In this document: positions 5,535 to 11,818 of the stretch, in pieces
How positions within the stretch are numbered: position 1 is the stretch's first letter
How the letters are laid out: the number at the start of each line of letters is the position of its first letter
NCBI GenBank assembly: GCA_937875885.1
Contig: CALEIO010000065.1
Span: 1-11,818 of the forward strand
Direction of reading: 5' to 3'
DNA: 11,818 nucleotides
From: an uncultured Clostridia bacterium
GTDB taxonomy: Bacteria > Bacillota > Clostridia > Oscillospirales > Acutalibacteraceae
Made by a program: the position numbers and the translations under genes
Notes under the pieces: model-generated
What the model was told of the DNA's origin: nothing
Seen by the model: the letters and a program-made list of their open reading frames with translations, nothing else
Database searches by the model: none

Positions 5535-6784
5535 CACAAAACCTCCGAAACAGCATTCATAACATTTTCTGCCACTGTCTGTGCATCATCGTTTCCGTCA
5601 ACAAAGGCATCTGCAAACTCCTTATAAAGGGGCAGACGCTTGGCATACAAGTCGGGAAGATTCACAGACAATGGTCTGTCATCGGTTGCAAGCAAGGATA
5701 AATCTCTGTCCATAAACACCACAACCGAATTCTGGCGGATGATATCCTTGTTTTCTTCCACAGTAACTGCACCGCCGCCTGTGGCAATAACCAGTCCGCT
5801 CTCTTTGCAAAGTTTAGAGAGCACTTCTGTTTCTGTCTTGCGGAATTTGGCCTCTCCCTCTTCTCTGATTATTTCAGAGGGTTTTCTGCCTGCGTAAGCT
5901 GTAAGCTCCAGGTCGCAATCCTTAAAAGGTCTTTGCAAAGTATCAGCTATGATTTTTCCTACTGTGGACTTGCCGCAACCGGGCATACCCACAAGCACAA
6001 TGTTGCCTGTGCTGAAAGCAATATCCTTGCGGATTTTCTCTATAACCTCATCGGATATAACAGAGTCGGTAAAAATCTCGCAGGCACGCTTTGCCTGTGC
6101 TACAAGCATAGAAAGTCCGTTTACACAAGGAATTCCCATATTCTCTGCCTGCAGAAGCAAAGCTGTCTTTGCAGGGTTGTAGATTACATCGCACACACCA
6201 CAGCAGTTTTTGAAATCTTCAAGATTCACAAGAGAAACTCCTGTTTTGGGATACATACCCACAGGTGTGGCATTTACAATCAGCTCCGCATCGAAGTGCA
6301 GATGAATATTATCGTAGTTATTCTCAAGGTTAAGGTCAACAACCACAACCTGAGCACCACCTTCAGAAAGCACCGCCTGTACAGTTTTGGAAGCACCGCC
6401 TCCACCAAGCACAACTGCTTTCTTACCCTTTATATCCACATCCAGCAGATTGAGCATATAAGCAAATCCGTAGTAATCGGTATTATCGCCAAAAAGTGTG
6501 CCGTCACTTCTTCTTACAACTGTATTGACTGCGCCTATTGCTTCTGCACAAGGAGAAAGCTCGTCGCAGTATTTCATAATCTCCTGCTTGTAAGGAATTG
6601 TTACATTGTAACCACACAAGGAGTTTTCCTTTACCCAGTCACCCAGTCTGTCCCTCTCCACCTCATAGAGTGCATAGGGATAATCCGCAAGGGAAGCGTG
6701 AATCCGGGGAGAAAAGCTGTGAGAAAGATGCTCACCCAGAAGACCGAAGTTTTTATGGTCATAGCCGCTGATATATTCCATCAT
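5534..6784 (-). CDS. aroEK: Bifunctional shikimate dehydrogenase - shikimate kinase (AroE-AroK fusion)
   Basis: 416 residues from ATG 6784, two complete enzymes in one frame. Residues 1-~255 are shikimate dehydrogenase: LSHSFSPRIH (20-29, shikimate serines), NVTIPYK with catalytic Lys66, NTDYYG with Asp102, GGGGASKT (127-134, NADP loop), NATPVGM (171-177) and Gln230. Residues ~259-416 are shikimate kinase: Walker A GMPGCGKST (266-274), FKDCD (287-291, shikimate/Mg aspartates), FRKTE with Arg315, ATGGGAV (334-340), the lid DDRPLS (368-373, Arg370) and Arg383. It therefore catalyses steps 4 and 5 in succession. All key residues are present, so both halves should be active. The frame reaches back to 6943, but the extension overlaps the pheA end. 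ATG 6784 follows the pheA TAA by one base, with no strong ribosome binding site, suggesting coupling; ATG 6781 is an equal alternative. Confidence 0.95.
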   Translation of the reverse strand: MMEYISGYDHKNFGLLGEHLSHSFSPRIHASLADYPYALYEVERDRLGDWVKENSLCGYNVTIPYKQEIMKYCDELSPCAEAIGAVNTVVRRSDGTLFGDNTDYYGFAYMLNLLDVDIKGKKAVVLGGGGASKTVQAVLSEGGAQVVVVDLNLENNYDNIHLHFDAELIVNATPVGMYPKTGVSLVNLEDFKNCCGVCDVIYNPAKTALLLQAENMGIPCVNGLSMLVAQAKRACEIFTDSVISDEVIEKIRKDIAFSTGNIVLVGMPGCGKSTVGKIIADTLQRPFKDCDLELTAYAGRKPSEIIREEGEAKFRKTETEVLSKLCKESGLVIATGGGAVTVEENKDIIRQNSVVVFMDRDLSLLATDDRPLSVNLPDLYAKRLPLYKEFADAFVDGNDDAQTVAENVMNAVSEVL

Positions 6785-6785
6785 A

Positions 6786-7925
6786 TTACACCAGCTCTGT
6801 GTAGCTTCCCAGATATTCAAAGTCTTCTGTTTCTGCCTCAAGTTCGCACAGAAGTGTGGAAAGCGCAGGAGAATATACAGACTCGGAAACGTCAAAGTAG
6901 AACATAAACTCAAAGTCGGAGCCGGGTAAGGGACGGCTTTCAAGCTTTACAAGGTTGATATCAGATGCAAAGAATTTTGCAAGTATATGATAAAGTGAAC
7001 CGGGTCTGTGAGGCAGAGTAAGCTTCATGCTTGTACGGTCTGCGCCGGGGTAAACCTCCAGCTGCTTTGAAATACAGATAAAACGTGTATCATTAGAAGC
7101 ATTATCGCGGATATTGTGCTTGAGGATAGTAAGTCCGTAAAGTGCACCGCAGTCAGGAGAAGCAATAACAGCCACATCTGTTCTGCCGGATTCTGCAATC
7201 TCCTTTGCAGCAGCTGCTGTATTGCTGTAGGGCACTACCTTGATATTCTTGTTCTCTGTAAGAAACTGCGAGCACTGCTCAATTGCCTGCTCGTGAGACC
7301 AGATTTCCTTAATCTGTGAGAAGCTTGTAGCCTTGGAAAGCAGCGCGTGGTTAATACGGCATCTTACACTTCTTACAATATAGAAGTTATACTGTGACAT
7401 CAGGTCATAAACCATACTTACAGAGCCTGCTGTGCTGTTTTCAAGGGGAAGAATACCATAGCGGCAAAGACCTGAATCAACAGCCTTGAATACAGCATCA
7501 AAGCTTGACATATACATAATCTGGGGAAGCTTGAACATCTTCTCGCAAGCGTGCTGAGAGTAAGCACCCTCAGTGCCCTGACAAGCCACAATTGCTCTTT
7601 CGGGAAAAAGCTGGGGTGTGGTCTCAAGAGCTGTGCTGATAGTTTCTGCAAGCTGCTTGTCGCTGTTGAGCACTCTGCTCTGATAAGCTCGGCTTACGTT
7701 TGTAAGGGTTGAGAAAAGAACTCTTGTGTAAAGCTCTGTTTCATCTGAGCTGCGCTCTGCAGCTTTTGCAATGAGCTGACGCTCACGCTCTCCGTCATAA
7801 AGGGGAGTTTTGCTCTCTTTCTTATACTGGGCAACACCCTTGATAACTTCCATTCTTTTGTTAAAAAGGTTTACAAGTTCCTCGTCAATTTTATCTATTT
7901 CCTGTCTGTAATTTTCAATACTCAT
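6786..7925 (-). CDS. pheA: PheA, bifunctional chorismate mutase - prephenate dehydratase with ACT domain
   Basis: 379 residues, the usual three-part P-protein. Residues 1-~90 are an AroQ-class chorismate mutase: YRQEIDKIDEELVNLFNKR, VAQYKK and PLYDGERE carry the expected Arg, Lys, Asp and Glu residues. Residues ~110-287 are prephenate dehydratase: TEGAYS (118-123), PLENSTAGSV (160-169), HEQAIEQC (211-218), SNTAAAA (234-240) and NDTRF (278-282) with the catalytic Thr280. Residues ~297-379 are an ACT domain with PGSLYHIL (308-315) and ESRP (329-332), the phenylalanine-sensing motifs, so feedback inhibition by phenylalanine is expected from family knowledge. It turns chorismate into prephenate and then phenylpyruvate. 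GGGGAG (7933-7938) lies 7 bases before the ATG. The 32-base gap after aroC is the largest inside the operon, but shows no promoter. Confidence 0.97.
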   Translation of the reverse strand: MSIENYRQEIDKIDEELVNLFNKRMEVIKGVAQYKKESKTPLYDGERERQLIAKAAERSSDETELYTRVLFSTLTNVSRAYQSRVLNSDKQLAETISTALETTPQLFPERAIVACQGTEGAYSQHACEKMFKLPQIMYMSSFDAVFKAVDSGLCRYGILPLENSTAGSVSMVYDLMSQYNFYIVRSVRCRINHALLSKATSFSQIKEIWSHEQAIEQCSQFLTENKNIKVVPYSNTAAAAKEIAESGRTDVAVIASPDCGALYGLTILKHNIRDNASNDTRFICISKQLEVYPGADRTSMKLTLPHRPGSLYHILAKFFASDINLVKLESRPLPGSDFEFMFYFDVSESVYSPALSTLLCELEAETEDFEYLGSYTELV

Positions 7926-7957
7926 TTTTATTCTCCCCTGTCAGTTGTTTGTGAAAA

Positions 7958-9040
7958 TCAAAGCTCAAATCCGTCTGCATTAACAAGTGCAATTGCCGCT
8001 GCAGCTTCCACCACAGCTGATGCTCTCGGCACAATGCAAGGATCGTGTCTTCCATTTATTACAAGTTCTTCTTCCCTGTTTTCAATCACATTTACACTTT
8101 TTTGTGCAAGAGCAATTGAGGGAGTTGGCTTGAATGCAGCCTTGAACACAAGGGGCATTCCCGAAGATATTCCACCCAGGATTCCGCCGCAGTTGTTTGT
8201 AAGGGTCACAACCTCACCCTGCTCGTTAAAAGCAAAGCCGTCGTTTGCCTGTGAGCCGAACATTTCTGCAAACTCAAAGCCTGCACCAAACTCAATACCC
8301 TTTACAGCGGGAACAGAAAATACCGCCGATGCAATAAGGGACTCAAGTCCACCAAAGAAATCACTTCCCAGACCTGCAGGGAGATTGTAGATACCGCATT
8401 CAATCTCACCTCCTACCGAATCCCCCTCCTTTTTTTTTGCAAGGATAAGGTCGGTCATAGCCTGCTTTTTATCACTGTCAATAACGGGGAAATCTTCTCC
8501 CGTAAGACGAGCACAAAGTTCTTTGTCTTCAGAAAGATTGTTAAGGGATGCATCCTCCACGTTTCCGATTCTGCTTACGTGGGACACAACCTGAATTCCC
8601 TTTTGTCTCAAAAGTTCAAGGCACAGAAATCCCGCTGCGCACAAAGCACCTGTAAGTCTGCCAGAAAACTGTCCGCCACCGCGGATATCGTTGTGACCTG
8701 CATACTTTATGAAAGCCGCAAAGTCAGAGTGATTTGGTCGCATCACAGCTCTTACGTTTGAATAATCTTTTGAGCGTGTGTCTGTGTTTTCAATCATCAG
8801 GCACACAGGAGCACCACAAGTTATTCCGTCTACAACACCTGACTTAAAGATAACCTTGTCAGGCTCCTGACGCTTTGTGGCAAGCTCACTCTTGGCTCTT
8901 CTTCTGTCCATAAAGGCACAGAGCTTTTCTTCGTCTATTTTCATTCCTGCGGGGAGTCCGTCAACGATTGCACCGATAGCAGCCGCATGGGACTGACCAA
9001 ACAGGGTTATTTTTATCTTGTTTCCGAAGGTAGCCGACAT
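7958..9040 (-). CDS. aroC: Chorismate synthase
   Basis: 360 residues. It makes chorismate from EPSP using reduced FMN as cofactor, step 7 of the pathway. Signatures: FGQSHAAAIGAIVDGLPAG (14-32) with His18; RPNHSD (101-106, His104); DIRGGGQFSGR (118-128); GDSVGG (206-211); GGILGGISSGMP (285-296); and RHDPCIVPRA (331-340) near the C-terminus. The family signatures vary slightly (QFSGR where RSSGRE is common), a form I associate with Clostridia. A nine-base A-run (8430-8438) encodes part of the KKK just before GDSVGG; the frame is intact here. GGAGG (9049-9053) sits 8 bases before the ATG, overlapping the end of aroA, whose stop lies 3 bases upstream of this start. Confidence 0.97.
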   Translation of the reverse strand: MSATFGNKIKITLFGQSHAAAIGAIVDGLPAGMKIDEEKLCAFMDRRRAKSELATKRQEPDKVIFKSGVVDGITCGAPVCLMIENTDTRSKDYSNVRAVMRPNHSDFAAFIKYAGHNDIRGGGQFSGRLTGALCAAGFLCLELLRQKGIQVVSHVSRIGNVEDASLNNLSEDKELCARLTGEDFPVIDSDKKQAMTDLILAKKKEGDSVGGEIECGIYNLPAGLGSDFFGGLESLIASAVFSVPAVKGIEFGAGFEFAEMFGSQANDGFAFNEQGEVVTLTNNCGGILGGISSGMPLVFKAAFKPTPSIALAQKSVNVIENREEELVINGRHDPCIVPRASAVVEAAAAIALVNADGFEL

Positions 9041-9043
9041 AAT

Positions 9044-10297
9044 TTATTCCTCCACCTTTATCTTTGCACCAAGGCTCTGCAAATCCTCATAGAATTTGGG
9101 ATAGGATTTGTTTACAGCCTGAGCATCCTTTATCACCACAGGTCCCTTGCAGATTGCCGCCGCTATTGCCGCAGACATTGCAATTCTGTGATCGTTGCAG
9201 GAGTCAACCTCTCCGCCGAGAAGCTCTCCTGTACCATCTATAACAAGGCTGTCCTGTGTACATTCACACTTACCGCCCAAGTTATTAATCATATCAGAAA
9301 CCGTCAATAGTCTGTCGCTCTCTTTAAGCTTAAGCCTTGAAGCTCCTGTTATCTCGGTTTTTCCCTTTGCACCTGCAGAAACAACCGCAAGAATGGGCAC
9401 CAGGTCAGGTATATTGCTCACATCAATCTTAATAGCATTCAGGCCGGCGCCTTTGCAGGTTGCGGCTTTCTCGTCAGCTGCAACACTTGCTCCGAATTCT
9501 GAAAGCAGATTGAGAATCTCTTTATCTCCCTGGGCTGAGTTCTTGTCAAGGCATGTAAGCCTTACATCTCCTCCCAGAGCACCTGATGCAAGAAAGAATG
9601 CCGAGTTTGACCAGTCACCCTCCACAAGGCAATCACGCAAATCGTACTTACCCCGCACAGAGTAAGTCCTGTCATCCTCTGTAATCTGCACATCGGAATT
9701 TTTCAAAGCCTTAACGGTAAGGTCAACATAAGGTTTAGATTCAAACTTGCCCGTAACAGTAAGATTTCCTCCGCCACACAGAGGAAGCATCAGCAGAAGT
9801 CCGCTGATAAACTGTGAGCTCACCTCACCTGTTATGGAGTAATCATAGCCAAATGCTCTGCCGCTCTGAATGATTCTGTTGTTTTCGTCACGGCTGATTA
9901 CAATTCCGTGTTCAGTAAGAACATCTGTAAGGGGTGTAAGGGGTCTTTCAAAAAGTCTGTCGCAGCCCGCAAATCTCGCACAAAGTCCGATGCCTGCGGC
10001 TACACACATCATAAGTCTTAAGGTTGTACCGCTTTCGTTGCAATCAAGCACAACGCTCTGTCCTGCGTGCACCGTTACCTTTGGAACCAGGTACATATTT
10101 CCTATTTTTACAATATTGCTGCCCATAGCCTTAAGACAAGCTATGGTAGCATCAATATCCTGGGAAGATTCCGAGCATCTGACACGGGTAACACCCTCGG
10201 ACATAGCAGCACAGATGAGCAATCTGTGTGCCATGGACTTGGAGGGAATTGCCTGCACCGAGCCCGAAAGTTTTGAGGGATATACAGTAACATTCAT
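9044..10297 (-). CDS. aroA: 3-phosphoshikimate 1-carboxyvinyltransferase (EPSP synthase)
   Basis: 417 residues. It transfers the enolpyruvyl group of PEP to shikimate-3-phosphate, step 6. Two inside-out barrels are covered by the expected motifs: PSKSMAHR (18-25) with Lys20, Ser21 and Arg25; NESGTTLRLM (87-96); CDRLFERPLTPL (112-123); SSQF (160-163); ESKPY (186-190); DWSNSAFF (228-235); IPDLVPILAV (296-305) with catalytic Asp298; KESDR (325-329); and NDHRIAM (368-374). It has the Gln of the SSQ triad rather than the class II SAQxK pattern, so it is class I-like. The position matching E. coli Pro101 is Leu95. The ATG overlaps the aroB stop by one base (TAATG). A GGGG lies 14 bases upstream, too far to be strong, so translation probably depends on coupling to aroB. 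Confidence 0.97.
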   Translation of the reverse strand: MNVTVYPSKLSGSVQAIPSKSMAHRLLICAAMSEGVTRVRCSESSQDIDATIACLKAMGSNIVKIGNMYLVPKVTVHAGQSVVLDCNESGTTLRLMMCVAAGIGLCARFAGCDRLFERPLTPLTDVLTEHGIVISRDENNRIIQSGRAFGYDYSITGEVSSQFISGLLLMLPLCGGGNLTVTGKFESKPYVDLTVKALKNSDVQITEDDRTYSVRGKYDLRDCLVEGDWSNSAFFLASGALGGDVRLTCLDKNSAQGDKEILNLLSEFGASVAADEKAATCKGAGLNAIKIDVSNIPDLVPILAVVSAGAKGKTEITGASRLKLKESDRLLTVSDMINNLGGKCECTQDSLVIDGTGELLGGEVDSCNDHRIAMSAAIAAAICKGPVVIKDAQAVNKSYPKFYEDLQSLGAKIKVEE

Positions 10298-11355
10298 TAT
10301 TTGTCTGTATCCCCTTTCTCAATTAATTCTTTGAGAAATTCCGTTTTAGTTCTGTAAAGATAGCAATCACCGAAAGCTTTCACCATAACAACGGAAATTT
10401 CTGCACCCTCTCGTTTTTTATCAGAAAGGGAGGCTTCATATAACATATTATAATCGTATTCACAACTAATTGGAAGACTATATTTTTTGCAAAGGTTTTC
10501 TATGTCCTGCGCAACGGACAAGTCGCAGACACCGCTCTTTGCACAGGCACGGGCAACAATGCACATTCCTGCAGAAACGGCGCTACCGTGAGCCACACCG
10601 AAATTGCTCACTCTCTCAATGGCGTGTCCAACTGTGTGACCAAGATTCAGAAACTGTCGCACACCTGTGTCAAACTCATCCTTACACACATAGTCACGCT
10701 TGATGCTCACACATTCTTCTATCATCTCGTCAAGGTAATCGCAGACATCACCCTCAAGGATATCCTTGAGTCGTCCTCCTCTGAGCACAGCATACTTGAT
10801 AACCTCTGCAATTCCGTTGGAAAATTCCTCACAGGGCAGAGTAGAAAGCACAGCGCTGTCGCAAATCACAGCACGGGGCTGATAAAAAGCGCCATACATA
10901 TTCTTGCCCTTGCTCAGGTTAACAGCAGTTTTGCCGCCGACAGAAGAATCTGTCATTGCAAGCAGAGATGTAGGAATCTGCACCACAGCCACACCACGCT
11001 GGAAGAGTGCACCGCACAAACCCGCAAGGTCTGTGATAACTCCTCCGCCAAGTGCAACTATAACGTCACTTCTTGTAAGTCCTTCTTCAATGCAGAAATC
11101 TGCGGCTTTCACAAGATTTTCGGGATTCTTGGAGGCCTCCCCTGCTTCAATTATAAAAACAGAAGCTGCAAGTCCTGCTTTTTCAAGGGAAGTCTTCACC
11201 CTGTCTGCATATAAAGGCGCTACATTGGAATCTGAAACAATAACAGCCTTTGACCCTTTGCAGACAGATTTGACAATCTCTCCGCAGGAATCAATCAGAC
11301 CCTGCTCTATATATACTTTATAGCTTTTAGATGCATTGACTTCTACTATTCTCAT
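10297..11355 (-). CDS. aroB: 3-dehydroquinate synthase
   Basis: 352 residues. It converts DAHP to 3-dehydroquinate with NAD and a metal, step 2. Visible features: ALGGGVITDLAGLCGALFQR (101-120, dinucleotide loop), PTSLLAMTDSSVGGKTAVN (128-146) with Lys142 and Asn146, AEVIKY (183-188), NLGHTVGHAIE (237-247) and AHGSAVSAGM (255-264). Glu184, His240 and His256 fit the three metal ligands of the family. SDKKREG (311-317) supplies the conserved late lysines. GGAGG (11366-11370) lies 10 bases before the ATG, and the start overlaps the tyrA stop as ATGA. The last ~15 residues (EFLKELIEKGDTDK) form a short charged tail. Confidence 0.97.
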   Translation of the reverse strand: MRIVEVNASKSYKVYIEQGLIDSCGEIVKSVCKGSKAVIVSDSNVAPLYADRVKTSLEKAGLAASVFIIEAGEASKNPENLVKAADFCIEEGLTRSDVIVALGGGVITDLAGLCGALFQRGVAVVQIPTSLLAMTDSSVGGKTAVNLSKGKNMYGAFYQPRAVICDSAVLSTLPCEEFSNGIAEVIKYAVLRGGRLKDILEGDVCDYLDEMIEECVSIKRDYVCKDEFDTGVRQFLNLGHTVGHAIERVSNFGVAHGSAVSAGMCIVARACAKSGVCDLSVAQDIENLCKKYSLPISCEYDYNMLYEASLSDKKREGAEISVVMVKAFGDCYLYRTKTEFLKELIEKGDTDK

Positions 11356-11818
11356 CCTTCAGACGCCTCCTTTGCTCTTTTACCTTCCAGAAGTAATCTC
11401 TTCAGAGTTTCCGAATCTGAATTCTTCAGTGCATCGGAATATTCTTTCAAAGAAGAAACTATGCAATCTATCTCTCTGATAAGATTATCTTTATTATCCA
11501 TAAACAACTCTGTCCACATATTTTCATTAAGATATGCAACTCTGGTCAAGTCTCTGTAACTGCCGGCAGAGATACCGTTATGCTCATTTGCCGAAGGGCT
11601 TTTTACATATGCGTTTGACACCACGTGAGCCAGCTGGGAAGTGAACGCTATAAGTCTGTCGTGCTTTTCGGCACTCATTATGTTTATTCTTGCAAATCCG
11701 ATGTCTATTATAACGTCTCTTGCCTTGCCGAGGACAGTTATGTCTTCACCCTGCTTGGGAACAAGAATGAAGGTTGCAGTCTTGAACATGTTGTCCTTTG
11801 CGTTTTTAATGCCTGAAT
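11352..11818 (-). CDS. tyrA: Prephenate dehydrogenase, C-terminal part (5' end beyond the window)
   Basis: About 155 residues are visible. The frame is open to the right edge, and the residues before the first Met (SGIKNAKDN, then MFKTATFILVP) already match the family, so the Met at 11789 is internal. Prephenate dehydrogenase oxidatively decarboxylates prephenate to 4-hydroxyphenylpyruvate, the tyrosine branch. Landmarks: the end of the NAD-binding domain (FKTATFILVP), then the helical dimerisation domain with EKHDRLIAFTSQLAHVVSNA, whose His and SQLAHV segment form part of the prephenate site, and YRDLTRVAYLNENMWTELFMDN. No ACT domain follows: the protein ends about 10 residues after the family's SxxLKxLLxxGKxxK segment. 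The N-terminal half, including the GxGxxG loop, cannot be seen. First visible gene of the operon. Confidence 0.93.
   Translation of the reverse strand, partial: SGIKNAKDNMFKTATFILVPKQGEDITVLGKARDVIIDIGFARINIMSAEKHDRLIAFTSQLAHVVSNAYVKSPSANEHNGISAGSYRDLTRVAYLNENMWTELFMDNKDNLIREIDCIVSSLKEYSDALKNSDSETLKRLLLEGKRAKEASEG

Noticed and set aside
5933..6907. 324-codon open frame on the plus strand opposite aroEK
   Set aside because: Low-complexity, Cys/His/Ile-rich translation with no recognisable domain, fully antisense to a gene with intact motifs; a shadow frame.
6785..6943. N-terminal extension of the aroE-aroK fusion
   Set aside because: It overlaps the ACT-domain coding end of pheA in another frame; AroE homology starts only at about residue 5 after ATG 6784.

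Overview
The window looks like a chromosomal segment of a Bacillota bacterium of the class Clostridia, probably an Oscillospirales/Ruminococcaceae-like gut lineage. The class call rests on the ctsR-mcsA-mcsB-clpC heat-shock operon with CtsR-type operators, strong AGGAGG-type ribosome binding sites and tightly packed genes. The family-level call is inference. Apart from the first ~160 bases, every gene reads on the minus strand. Base and codon use look uniform, and I see no mobile element, CRISPR array, tRNA or rRNA.

Right part (11818 down to 5074): an aromatic amino-acid operon in the order tyrA (cut by the window edge), aroB, aroA, aroC, pheA, aroE-aroK (fused in one frame), aroQ, closed by an intrinsic terminator. 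Genes overlap by 1-4 bases or lie 1-32 bases apart, so one transcript with translational coupling is likely. Together they encode steps 2-7 of the shikimate pathway (DAHP to chorismate), then chorismate to phenylpyruvate (PheA) and the prephenate branch toward tyrosine (TyrA). Only DAHP synthase is missing. It and the operon promoter may lie beyond the right edge.

Middle (5073-4819): an intergenic region with a perfect-pairing hairpin on the minus-strand RNA, two tandem CtsR operators, a TATAAT -10 box and a third CtsR operator at the predicted transcription start.

Left part (4818 down to 251): ctsR, mcsA, mcsB, clpC and a strong terminator. McsB marks proteins with phosphoarginine, McsA activates it, ClpC captures marked proteins through its N-terminal domain and unfolds them for ClpP, and CtsR represses the operon. 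ClpP and the phosphatase YwlE are not in the window.

Far left (1-250): downstream of the clpC terminator there is a well-formed minus-strand promoter, ribosome binding site and signal-peptide start ([14 protein letters not shown]). It runs straight into the C-terminal part of a cyclophilin encoded on the opposite strand. Both genes are broken at the same place, which suggests an inversion or an assembly/amplification chimera at the contig end. This is the oddest spot in the window. The rest is well-organised housekeeping DNA, and I found no clear sign of a previously undescribed system.
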